Program-made: the position numbers and the translations under genes | The notes under the pieces: generated by a model | Databases searched by the model: none | What the model saw: only the letters and a program-made list of their open reading frames with translations | What the model was told of the DNA's origin: nothing | Assembly (NCBI RefSeq): GCF_000237925.1 | Contig: NC_031499.1 | Coordinates: forward strand, 3,426,775 to 3,490,774 | Direction: 5' to 3' | DNA: 64,000 nucleotides | From: Schistosoma mansoni | Lineage: Eukaryota; Platyhelminthes; Trematoda; Strigeidida; Schistosomatidae | In this document: one piece after another, positions 40,684 to 54,200 of the stretch | Layout: each line of letters opens with the position of its first letter | How positions within the stretch are numbered: the stretch's first letter is position 1

Positions 40684-42180
40684 CTGTTTAAAAAAAAAAA
40701 AAGAAAAGAGAAAAAATAATAAAGAAAACTATAAGTATTGATTATATATACTTGAAATTATGAGTTAATTGAAGATAGATCACCATGGAAAACCTGGAAA
40801 CATTGGAAGGCCGTTTCGTCCTATGGTGGGACTCCTCAGAAGTGCGCATCCAGGACCTATCAGTCTCGCGCGCGAGCGCTTAACCACTAGACCACTGAGC
40901 CGGTATCCAACGGTGTTAATGTCTAACTTCAACCAATCCACGAAGTTGATCAACCATTCACCAATGTCCCAACAGACCTGGTTGAACTCCATTGGTTACT
41001 GCTTCTCATTAGAACTCCAGGAAATACCGCATGGAGTCAGTCACTAGTGAGCATATGATCATTGTCAGAAGGAAATTTGTGGTGATTTTAGTAATTTTAT
41101 ATACTTGGAATTATGAGTTAATTGAAGCTAGACCATCATGCAAAACCTTGAAGCACTGGACAGTCGTTTCGTCCTATTGCGGGAAGCCTCAGCAGTGCGC
41201 ATCTAAGGTGGTCTAGCTTCAATTGACTCATGATTTCAACTATATAATATCACTAAAATCTCCACAAAACCCCCTTCTCGAATAAATTTATGTTGTATTG
41301 TATATCTGTTTAATTAGATTTGAATCTTGATCAGTGTATTGGATAGTATAATATTAGCTTTCATATAAACATATCATTGATAATTAAAGGATTAAATTAT
41401 TTTGTTATGTATATATTTTTTCATTCAAACTGAATTTTGAATATATATATATATATATAGCATAGGTCGCACACCAGTATTCTCCATCCAACTTTGTCCT
41501 GGACAATTCTTTCCGGTTGTAATTCATCCTTTTCATATTTGCTTTTATTTCCTGACGTAATGTGTCCTTTGGCCTTTCTCTTCTCCGCTTCCTTTCCGGA
41601 TTTCAAGTTAGGGCTTACCTCGTGATGCAGTTTAATGATTTCCTCAATGTATATCCGATCCACTTCCAACGTCTTTTCCTAATTTTCTGTTCAGCTAGAA
41701 GCTGGTTTGTCCTCTCCCACAGAAGGCTGTTGCTGATGGTATGCGGTCAAATGATATTGAAAATCTTGCATGGACAACTATTTATAAATACTTATACCTG
41801 CTTGATGATGGTTATAGTATTTCTTCACGTTTCAGCTCCATACAGTAGGACAGTCTTGATGTTCATATTGAAGATTCTCACTTTGAAATTAGTTGACAGT
41901 TGTTTTGAGTTCCATATGTTCTTCAATTGTAGGAATGAGGTCCTTCCTTTGCCGATTCTCGCCTTTACATCTGCACCAGATCCTCCTTGTTCATCAATGA
42001 TGCTTCCCAGGTACGTGAATGATTCCATATCTTCCAGAGTTTTTCCATCAAATGTGATTGACTTGGCGTTCTCCATGTTGCCTGTGAGGATCTTACTTTA
42101 TCCTTTGCGTATGTTGAGGACTACCGAATCAGAGGCTACTGCTACACTAGTTGTTTTCATCTTTATTTGTTTGTGTGTAT

Positions 42181-42217
<37 letters not shown>

Positions 42218-45200
42218 CAACAAAAAAGAATTTTGATAATGTAATAAGAAGACGAAGATTATCAGGACTATGTAATGAGATATTAGCGCAATACATTTCG
42301 AACAATCTGATCACACATATACTTGTTAAAAACATTTATATATAAAAATAAAAGGTCAACTAGACTGGAAATAGGGGTAAGAATAGACAAGGATAATAAT
42401 GATAAAAATAATGTGAAAACAATTTGACACCTAATCACTCTGGATGTATTACCAGGGTAGGTTTAAGGAGAGAACAAACTGTTTTTGAATACACAAAGGG
42501 GGTTTGAATTTTCGTATGGCTAAAGATTCAATAAACCTTAGTATACGCAAGTGGCTATCAGGACTCAGTGGCCGAGTGGATAACGCGATGGCGTTTGAAT
42601 CGAGGGTACTGGGTTCGAATCCCAGAGTGAACATCGACTCAGATGCAAGTACATCCAGCTGACGAGTCCCAATTAGGACGAAACGCGCATCCTGGATTCC
42701 ACTGCTAGCCACTATCCATCTTTGCTTATCATGCTTGTGAATCAAGGCTATATCGAGGCAATACGCACAGTATGCACATATGCCAATTAGAGACTGACCA
42801 GTTGCAGTCCTAACATATCGATGGGAAGATTCAAACAAACAATACTAAGTGAACTTAGTATACGCCCTTTTACACCTTTAAACAACACAACGGAAGCCGA
42901 GTTAAGATCAATCTTATGACCTGTTTCGATTATATGTTTGGCAATAGAGGATGATGGATGTTTATCCTCTAATCTTATTTGGGTCACTCGACTCTATTTG
43001 TGTTTGCAACCATTTCAGTACATGTTCACCCACCCTAATTTTCAGATCACGATTGCTCCTCCCTATTTATATGTGACCACACACATTTAAATTGGTAAAC
43101 ACAATCGTTTTCATGTCTTCTAGGTTTTGAATGAAGCATGGACCTCGTTCTATCTTCGCTGCAACAATACGTTTTGTTGATGACTAATTTAATCCTTTGT
43201 TTCAATAAAAGGCTATTTGCATCACCTCTAAATGGTAAGGTGATGTAGACAGTCTTTCTCTCCACCAAGGCTACAGTAGGTCTCACTGTACCATGAACTT
43301 TCCCCATTTCTAATCTAGTTGACCTTTTATTTTTTTATATATATAAATGTTCTTAACAAGTATATTATATGTATGATCAGATTGTTCGAAATATATTGCG
43401 CTAATATCTTATCACATAGTTCTGATAATCTTCATCTTCTTATTATTATAGAAGGGGTTTTGTGGAGATTTAGTATTTATCATAGTTGAAAGCGTGAGTC
43501 AATTAAAGCTAGACCAACATGGAAAACCTGGAAACACTGGACGGCCGTTTCGTCCTATTATGGGACTCCTCAGCAGTGCGCATCCACGAACCCGCTCTCG
43601 CGAGATTCGAACCCAGGACCTACCAGTCTCGAGCCGAAGCCCTTAACCGATAGACCACTGAGCTGGCATCCAACGGTGTTAATGTTTAACTTCAACTGAT
43701 CCACGAAGTTGAGCAACCATTCACCAATTTTCTCCAGTGAGTTCCTATCTCACAACAGACGTGGTTTTGAACTCCACTATCGAAAGTTATCAAAGGGACT
43801 AATTGCTTTAAACAAAACAAAACAAAAGGAAGTTAACCAATGAAAACTTACTTTATTAGCTTGATGATTTAAATGATCTAACCGATTAGTATATTGTCTA
43901 GCAATTAGAATTGTTATTAAAACAATTAAATAATGTCCAATTAATATAATGAATATAAATAAATAAAATCTTCCAGTAAATAATGCAATTGATATACAAC
44001 GTAATGTTATATGTATTAAATGTATTATAAATAATAATAATAATCCACCAATATGTACTTGTCCAATACCACGTTCATATTCTAATTCATTTTGTTTATA
44101 TTGTACGGGATAGAAATGGGTAAAACTTGTACTTATCCATAACATACAAAATATTGTACATATTAAGAGGATAATTTCTATATAACAACAAAAAAAACAA
44201 CAAAGAAGACATTATCCCAAGGGAGTTTTGCGGAGATTTTAGTAATTTTATATAGTTAATATCATGAGTCAATTGAAGTTAAACCACTGTGGAAAACCTG
44301 GAAGCACTGGACGGCCGTTTCATCCTATTATGGGACTCCTCAGTGGCAGTACGCATCGACGACCCCGCCTCGCGGGGTTGGTCGCGCAATTTCGTGGATT
44401 GGTTGAGGTTAGACATTAACACCGTTGGATGCCGGCTCAGTGGTCTATCGGTTAATTGCTCTGGTGCGAGACTGGTAGGTCCTGGGTTCGATGTCTCATT
44501 GCGAGTTCATGGATGCGCGCTGCTGAGGAGTTCCACAATAGGACGAAACGACCGTCCAATGCTTTCAGGTTTTCCATGGTGGTCTAGCCTCAACTGACTC
44601 ACGATCTTAACTATATAAAGAAGATATTATTAGGTGAATAATCTATGAGGATCTTTAATGAAACTTGGGAAAAAAAACTTTTGAGGAGGATAATGTATGA
44701 AGGAAAGTAGTTATTTGCTAGTGAGTTTCAGGATTCCGGTTAAAAAGTACCTCTCTTCCTTTCAAATGCCCTAGTACGGCTGAGGGTGGAGAGAGTCAGT
44801 TCTCTCTGTCGAAATACTCTCACATGATTATGAGTATACAGCCACTAGCAGGCAAGTTTTACTTACTGCCTTTTCGCCGATGGTGTGTTGTTTACGAAAC
44901 CGAAAGGAGAGAAAGCGGATGTGCAGTGCTTTAAATTGGCCGGTGGAAACAGAGGGTCCATCGAGGGCAGTTGGAAACCCCTCTTTCTAAACCAATGGTT
45001 CACATGGGCTCTATGATCTCGAGAGAACAAATGGCGTATGAACCAATTATTGTTCACCTGATACCATGGTACTGTATCTCCTAACGTTGCTACACTGCTT
45101 TATGGATCAGAGCTTTAGATCGAAGGCTCCGGGTGTGGCCTCCTAAGGGAACCAGTTGTTTTAGTCTGGGCACTCAGGCAGTATTACAGCCCACTCACTT

Positions 45201-48200
45201 GTGGCGCATTAGTATTCAGTGCTTCTTTATACCAATATTTATATGTTCAAATAAATCATAAGTTAAAATAGTCAGGAATCCAATGATTATCAAACTGAAA
45301 GTAGACTGTCAATCTCGTCTGTTAATGTAAACATTAAATGTATTTATTCTATTATGTTTTTCATTTGCTGTTTCATTATTAGTATCATTACTGATGAATA
45401 GAAATTGAGAAAAAAACAATCATGTAAACAATTTCAACAAAATATCAAAATACTTTTTTGAAAACTTCCAGGAATGTCTTGAACGATACAAAACAAAAAT
45501 GGAACAAAAATGTTTTAGGAGAAATGAGGATTATTTCGAAATGGATAAGATTGTTGTACGCTACAATTTTCAATTCATTTGGTTCCTATTTCAATTAGCA
45601 TATTTATTGAACAAAAAAGTACATCAAATTTGAAAGTAGGTTGGCATCAAGAACTAATGTAAACTACAAAATCTTAAAAAATTAGGGATCAATGAACAGA
45701 TTTTATGTCTTAGTTTGAGATTTGTAAAAGATTTTAACTCAATTGATCTAACCCAGGTGCTTGAGTATACAATATAAGGCATTTCTAGATATACAACAAA
45801 ACAGCAAATGAAACAGGGTTGAATAAACATTCTCCATTTTTGGGGGTCAGAATTAATTCGTTTTCAACAGCGTCTGTATTGGATGGCTAGTACAAAAGTT
45901 ATCGCAAGACCTATATTTACGAAATCTATACATAAATACAGAGCAATATACTTTCCAGCTACTGTAATGAAATTTATGATTTCTAGTCAGCCATCATCTC
46001 ACGATGTTATGAATGTTCAGAAATCTGAAGATCACAAGCTTCTTTCTGTTCAGATTTATGGACTATCATCACTTGAATCAAAGACATGTTCAATTTTTCT
46101 AGGTTTTTATTATTTCCATAACTAATATCAATTTGTCATGAAAATTACTTTCGGAATTGATAAAATCTTCACAAGTTGCTTGATATGACAGAATAAGAAA
46201 AAAAATGGTATATTATTGTAAATTTGTATGTACATAATAAGTTATTGATCTAACTGCTGACCTTGTGGTGTGTGCTACTGATGTCGATAGATATAAGTAA
46301 TATGTATCATCAATCGAAAGTGAAATGCCTGGTGGCAGAAGGCTTAGAAAATCGAAGAGAAAGAGAACAGAGAGTGATTAAAAATGGAAATGAAAGAATA
46401 ACAAAGTCTGAGACAATTGATGGATATTTTGGATATGAAGTATCACTGTATGGTTCTCAGATTTTACCCAGGTATTCTATAATGTTGAATTACATGTATT
46501 TACATTTGTTTGTCTGCACTTGAGTTCTCGTTTACTACAATCTAGCTGTTAAAATTTAGTGTATTCAGATATGAGTATGATTTATTTTAGGGGTCATATA
46601 AATTCATGTCAAAAGTCTTTGTTTTTTCACTACACACCGTCGGATTCAAAGTTTCCTTGTGTCAAATAAGAGTCATTTAAGCATTCTGTGGACATAACAG
46701 TAACAGATATAATACTACCGGAACTTAAGTTCGAATTCAAAGAAACCATAAAAAAGTGCCTTTAATTCTAGAAAGTAGACTCAGAGTATCAGTAAGAAAG
46801 TAGCACTAAGTTAGTTAAGAATAAAATGTCCAGCATATTACTTATACATACACTTGCTAAACACATATGTGAACAATATCCTGAATGGTTATCTATCTAA
46901 AAGATTTATCCAAGTCAGTTAACAGTTCAATCCTTGTACAAGAAAATCAACTCTAATCTCATTCTGTAATTTCATGAATTCTAGTGAGTAATTTTGACTA
47001 GTTGAATTAAACTATGCCAGGCTAAGCCAGTTACCTACTAGTAGCATTGAATGTGCAATGTCACGAAATGATTTATATCAAAATTTGTACATCCAATGAG
47101 TGTCAATACAACAATTTAAAGGTGAAGATCTTATAATGATATCTAAGTGTCCTGAGTTCGATCCCCATTGGTAAAGTCATAAATGAGCACTGCTGAAAAG
47201 TCTTCACACGACAACAGTTTAATACTTCTTGATTTTCAATGGATATCTAGCTAGCATCATTTCCTTTTGTAAACTACCAAAAACACAAACAATCTTTACA
47301 AATTCTCAATACTGAGTTTAAAACTCACTCTATTTACTTTAATACAGAACTTATGCTTGTTCATAAGATTGAATAGAGTACTATCTTACCGGACACTAAT
47401 GTTTCTTCCTATATCATTAACATCTTTAAGTATTAATATAGATGAATAAGTAACAACGTATAGATATCCAGTAAAAAATACCCTAATACAATAACTATTT
47501 TGATTCCTTTTTATATTTAAACCAAATGATGAGATTCAAACGGATACAATGGCTAAGTTACTATGACAAAATATATACAATGAATTGAACATTGACGAGA
47601 CTTTCGTAACTTCAAAACTCCATAATAGAAAATATTTAAATAAAATGTTCTCAACAAAACGGAAGTTCTATAAATACTGTAATCTCATTTTTTATTTGTA
47701 AATAAGTAAATGGAAACCATGGTTACCATGACGAAAGACAGCAGCGTTTTCTGATTGGTTGATGCTCACTGGATTCATTATTACAATGAGGAGTATTTTA
47801 GAAAGATTTCATATTTTATTTTATGTATAAGATTGGTGTTTAAATAACATTCATCATTAAGACATATCGTTAATCTTAAAGGAACTACTGTTTATTACGT
47901 AATCCATAATCATGTCACATAATGTTGAAAGTATAGATACAACTAGTAACCTAATAGACTCATAATGAATCTCTTATAGGACTGATATCTGTACATATTA
48001 ATTAATTATTAAATATTAACAAAATGTAGTTGAAATGGTGGAGAAGATTTGTAGCTCAGGTGGATGATTTTGATGGAGTTTGACAAGCTCCATGAATTCA
48101 AGATAACTCTCAACAACAGGTTCCAAGCTCTACAGGATCTACTGAAAGAACAAGAAACTACTTTGGATGACAACTGGAAAGGGATAAAAGAAGCACTAAC

Positions 48201-51200
48201 TTCAACGTGTCAGCAGGGTCTTGGTCCTAAGAAGCATCATCACAAGGAATGGATCTCTATGGGAACCCTGGACAAAATTCAAGAAAGGAAGAACAAGAAA
48301 CTAGCAATTAAGAACAGCCGAACACGAGCAGAGAAAGTCAAAGCACAAGCAGACTACGCAGAAGCAAACAGGGAAGTGAAGAAAAGCATTAAAGCCGACA
48401 AGCAGAAATATATGGGAGAACTAGCAACGGCGGCGGAAAAAGCTGCAAGAGAAGGGAATATGAAACAACTATATGATACGACGCAGAAATTGGCAGGGAG
48501 ATATAGCAAACCAGAGAGACCAGTCAAGGACAAAGAAGGAAAGACAATCACTGAAATTCAGGACCGAAGGGAAGATGGGAAAATACTTCNNNNNNNNNNN
48601 NNNNNNNNNNNNNNNNNNNNNNNNNNNNNNNNNNNNNNNNNNNNNNNNNNNNNNNNNNNNNNNNNNNNNNNNNNNNNNNNNNNNNNNNNNNNNNNNNNNN
48701 NNNNNNNNNNNNNNNNNNNNNNNNNNNNNNNNNNNNNNNNNNNNNNNNNNNNNNNNNNNNNNNNNNNNNNNNNNNNNNNNNNNNNNNNNCAAGTACAATA
48801 CTACTCCTTTTACTTGATGCAATAAATCATCAATTTAAACTTAGTTAGTAATAACAAGGTAGACAGTTTATACGATTCGATCTTCATTCCAAACTAGATA
48901 ATTTGAACTGATCTATTGAGACATAAAATTTCAATGTCCTAGTTTTTGTTATATGAAGGGTATGAATAAGTGTGGATAAGGAACCTCATACATAACAAAA
49001 CAAATTAGATGTTCAATAATTATTGATTTTCGATAGTTATATGTTTAATCACCTGATAGGTCAAATAATAATTATTTTTAATAAACGCATAAATTGAGTA
49101 CAGCATTAATATTTTAAAAATATTGTTTCTAGAAAACAAATTAACAGTCAAATATAGTTGAAATCATGAGTCAATTGAAGCTAGACCACCATAGAAAACC
49201 TGGATGCACTGGACGGCCGTTTCATCCTATTGCGGGACTCCTCAGCAGTGGCATCCACGATCCCGCATCGTGAGATTCGAACCCAGGACCTATCAGTCTC
49301 ACGCTTCCAGGTTTTCTGTGGTGGTCTAGCTTTAATTGACTCATGATTTCAACTATATAAAATGAATAAAAATCTCCACAAAACTCCCTTCTGATAATAG
49401 TCAAATAGTTAATAAAGCTGACAATAATCACAAAATCTGAGTTAAATAAAATACCAAAGTAGTTGGTTAAATGTAATCAATGTTGATTTATAGACTAAAT
49501 TTAATTAGTGGTAAGGTGGATTAGCTAGGGTATGTATTATACAAGGTTAACCACCGCCAACCTCAACGGTCGATATTAGCTGGTGTAGAGGTTGATAAAA
49601 AGCTTAGGATGAGAAAATCAAGACGTAGCATTATTCTACAAAGTTGATAAATGTGGGGTCTGAACCCTATTGGTCAGTAAGTCAACTAAAATGTAGGACA
49701 AGGCATACATATGCATCGCTCCAAGTTGACATGCCTCATTAGCTTAACAAGATGAACACTAAATTCATAGAAGTAGTTACTTCAGTGGTAGTAAGAAAAG
49801 ATTTTATATAAAGATATAATACAGGGAGAAAGGAGTCCTGTTGGTAGATGCATACTATCTGATTGAAATTCATGCGATAACAGTGATCAGTGGTCGAAGA
49901 AATCTGTTGAAATGGTTTAAAATGAGTTACAATCTAGCAGATACATTTACTCTCTATCTTTCTCTACAACTTGAGCTTTACTATTCGTTCATACATACCT
50001 TTCCTTCATTTAATCTCTGACCATATTATCAATGATTAACCTGTTTTATTATTGCTACATTGTTTCATTTCATCGTTCTAATGTGGTATACTATCTTAAG
50101 CCATTGAATATTTGTGTCAAAACTCTAAATTGACAATGACTGATAAAAATCAGTTAATTTCTAGTTGTGTATCTCATTGATTGAAGTGGTCAACTTCTTA
50201 ATCATAGTATCTTGATTACTAACTCAGCTCTAATATTAAAAAAAGCCTTTTCAGCCGGATAGTAATAGTCAACTTTATTTACAATAAGTATAGATTATTA
50301 CAGTCAATGAAATAATCTTGCATATGTTCACCTAGTATTGTTTGTTTGAATCTTCCCATTGATGTTTAAGACTGCAACTGGTCAGCCTCTTATTGGCATA
50401 TATGCATACTGTGCATATTGCCTTGATATAGCCTTAATTCTCAAGCATTGTAAGCAAAGGACTCAGTAGCGGAGTGGATAGCGCTATGGCGTTTGAAGCG
50501 AAAGGTACTGGGTTCGAATCCCAGAGTGAACATCAACTCTGAGATGCAGGTACATCTAGCCGACGAGTCCCAAATAGGACGAAACGCGCGTCCTGGATTC
50601 CACTGCTAGCCACTATCCATCTTTGCTTACAATCTTTTATATGATTAGTGATTAATAAAAGTATTTGTGAAATTAGTAACTGTAATAGTGTAGAACTGAA
50701 AAAAATAAGAAGACAATTTCAACAACAACAACAAAAAGAAAATCCAGCTTTAACAAAAGAAATTCAATATTGATCAAGATAGTACTTGTCCTTAACCAGT
50801 TCTGAACTGATAGGGTCATAAAGTAAACTGATGATTATTTGTTTTCTTGATTCAAGAATGTGAAATGTTTTTTATTTAAACAAGAAGTGTACTATTATGC
50901 TTAATAATGATAGCATTCATCTACAACAAATTGATCACACTGAACTATTAAAGTGAATAAGAATATTATGTAGTTGAAATCATGAGTCAATTGAAACTAG
51001 ACCACCATGGAAAACCTGGAAGCATTGGACGGCCTTTTCGTTCTATTGTGGGACTCCTCAGCACTGCGTATCCACGATCCCGCCCCGCGAGCGNNNNNNN
51101 NNNNNNNNNNNNNNNNNNNNNNNNNNNNNNNNNNNNNNNNNNNNNNNNNNNNNNNNNNNNNNNNNNNNNNNNNNNNNNNNNNNNNNNNNNNNNNNNNNNN

Positions 51201-54200
51201 NNNNNNNNNNNNNNNNNNNNNNNNNNNNNNNNNNNNNNNNNNNNNNNNNNNNNNNNNNNNNNNNNNNNNNNNNNNNNNNNNNNNNNNNNNNNNAGTGCGC
51301 ATCCACGAACCCGCTCTCGCGAGATTCGAACCCAGGACCTACCAGTATATACACATATTATATTAATTATAGAAGTTGGATGCGCACTGCTGAGGAGTCC
51401 CATAATAGGACGAAACGGCCGTCCAGTGTTTCCAGGTTTTCCATGGTGGTCTAGTTTTAATTGACTCACGCTTTCAACTATGATAAATACTAAATCTCCA
51501 CAAAACCCCTTCTACAGATTGTATGTTGTTTTATGAAGAGAATAATTGTTTCACTTATATCCATCACTTCATATGATGATATAATTCGGTATTTAGTCGA
51601 TATGAAGCAATAACTTACATTTCCCTTACAGTTGTTCTTCTACAAATTATCTCATTCGTATGTTTTTGAATAGATTTCTAAGATTTCAGTGAAAAGCTTG
51701 GTTCAACGAAATCGGGAATGGAACTAGTATAACTGATAACATGAGATATATATAATACAATATCAATGGTTGAATGTATGAATCATTTGATGTTAATTCA
51801 GTTGCGTTAAGGTATCCGATTTGTCACGAGATCTACAGATCATAAGTTTGATCCCGAGTGGAACCGTGAGAGTGTGCTAATAAAAAGTGTAGTGTTGTTG
51901 TCATGTCTAGCCCACATAACTTATTCTAACTTCTGGACAGGTTAATCTATTCATTCTTCTTGAGTGACATTTTGACCTTGTTAATTATTCGCTTATCAAC
52001 CTTGACTGTTTTTATATGAGCGCATGTGTGTTCACTTCTTATCCTATTCATCACATATCTGTGATTTATTTTTTGTTCGGCTATAAATATCGATTAACGC
52101 TTGATTAAATCGAATTGGATCACGCTCCTTCTCCACTGCACATCATTTTGCTTCGCTCTTTTCTCTTCATTTCCTTAACTTCGTTCCTCTGATTGTCCGT
52201 CCAGATCAATGAGTGTACAAAATATCGAAATCCATTCTCGTATTTGACTTATTTAATTCCATTATTCACTAACACGGATTAAGTCGATAATTATATACGA
52301 GGATTGGTGACATGTATATCACAATAGCAATAAGGAATGATTCAACTGGAGTCAGATATAGGGTCACTGAAAATCTTAAACGTGAATAAAACAGCTATAC
52401 TGATATCCTATGGTTGTAGATCGTGACTTAAATTGAGGCTTTTCTGTCTAATATAGGAATGAACTTTAAAAAACGATCCGATTTATTTGTAAAGTTAGTG
52501 CGTAACTATTTAATAAGAATGTCTCATTTATTTCAGTGATGCTAATTAAATGTTATTCGTACATATAGTTACTGTGTGAATTCATGTTTACAATTATAAT
52601 ATACAATGACAATAATAAAAATAATAACGAAGACACTTTACAAAACTGACTAGTTTCATAACTTATATAGTTGAGATCATGAGTCAATTGAAGCTAGACC
52701 ACCATGGAAAACCTGGAAGCACTGAACGGCCGTTTCGTCCTATTGTAGGACTCCTCAGCAGTGTGCATCCACATTCCCGCCTCGCGAGATTCGAACCCAA
52801 GACCCACCAGTCTCGCTCCAGAGCACTGAACCGGACGAAACGGCCTTCCAGTGCTTCCAGGTTTTCCATGGTGGTCTAGCTTCAATTGACTCATGATTCC
52901 AACTATATAAATTACTAAAATCTCCATAAAACCCCCTTCTGATAATTTCATAACCTTTAAAAACCCGTAAGAACTAAATCCTTAATCTTAATTCATATGG
53001 AGATCTTCAAACTTTGAAAATTTAAAAATACAGATATGAATAGTGAAAATTTTATTAGTGAACTATGATGAAATATTTGAAGTGTCTTAGACATTTTCAG
53101 TCAGCTTTCAAATTATATCGACTTATCGGCAAGACTATAATTTATGAACGAACCAATCAGATTTAAAATAACAGGTCTTGGGTTATGGCGCGAAATTCAT
53201 TCGTCCATTTGGTTAAATAGCATTTACCTGATGTCAGTTCATGATGAAAACTCTAAATCTAATTCCTAATTCCAACCTCATTAACTGTAAATCACAATTC
53301 TAATTCCTCATACTGGTTTATAACCGTCATTTACGTCCAGTAAGCACATGAACATTCGAAAAGTCAGTTTAGAGTCGCTCAAAGGTCATTTATAAATTAT
53401 AGTCTCACCGACAGTTTTTTTGAAAAACTGATTTCGAATGTACTTAATCACTGTTGGAATTATACTGAGGGATAACAAGTATAAAACTAGTAAAGTTATT
53501 AGAAAATGGAAAGAAATACATCTCTTAAACTTTATTTAATAATTTCAAAATCAGAGTGGGGGGTTGTAAAGATTATAGTAAATTTAATAGTAGAATTTAT
53601 GAGTCAATCTAAGCTAAATCATTGTTGAAAACCTGGAAGCACTGGATGCGTACTGCTGAGGATTCCTATACTAGGATGAAACAGCCGTACAGTACTTAAA
53701 GAATGTAACAACAAGGTATGAATTCTCTACATCAAACCATGTTAAGCTGTAAACATTTGAACTACGTGATACCAACCAATCGGTAATAGCCAGACCTCAT
53801 AAAACTATTGGTAGCATACGTAATGTCAAAACCTTGATTCGTTGAATTTACAAATAATTAGCATAGTAAATTAGAATTATATAAACTAAACGAATTTTGA
53901 AATGAATACATTAAGAAAACAACCGTGGCTAAACACATTGACTATATCAAACTACATAATCTTTCATTGTAGAACAAAGGATGAATGATTGTTTTCAACT
54001 CTAAAAAATATGTGATACGTAGGTTTTAAAGTGGAAAGTATTTTGAGCATAAGTATAATTCATGGAAATGATATGAAGTGATACTTGGAAACAAATACAA
54101 TACCAATAAATGGGAGTAGAGTTTGAAACGAATAAATATTAGACACTTTCCATTGTAGAAAGAATGGTCTTATAATGTGTTTTTTTATCATTCTAAGCTT

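Larger units (their letters stand above)
42237..43455 (-). mobile_element. Penelope-like element with terminal inverted repeats, nested insertion inside
   Basis: Left end 42237-42375 and right end 43310-43455 are reverse complements, around ATTAGCGCAATA and CGAACAATCTGATC. Between them the minus strand encodes, in broken frames, [28 protein letters not shown] (the start of a GIY-YIG-like nuclease), then [38 protein letters not shown] and LNLPW. This is the C-terminal end of a Penelope reverse transcriptase-nuclease. An Sm-alpha SINE interrupts it at 42549-42853. Confidence 0.75.
50970..51512. mobile_element. SINE-B head-to-head palindrome interrupted by a gap
   Basis: Minus copy 50970-51093, gap 51094-51293, more minus SINE-B (51294-51345, with B box complement GATTCGAACCCAGG), a 30-bp AT spacer, then a plus copy 51375-51512. 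The left core has GAAAA instead of GAAAC, so it is dead; the right core is intact. No clear TSD. The gap may have collapsed a longer palindrome. Confidence 0.75.

Noticed and set aside
42151-42345. Frames through AT microsatellites
   Set aside because: Repeated IYIYIY reading of a TA run; not coding.
50982-51464. 160-codon open frames on both strands spanning a gap
   Set aside because: They consist of SINE-B sequence and N. Similar frames recur in every SINE-B copy and have no protein meaning.
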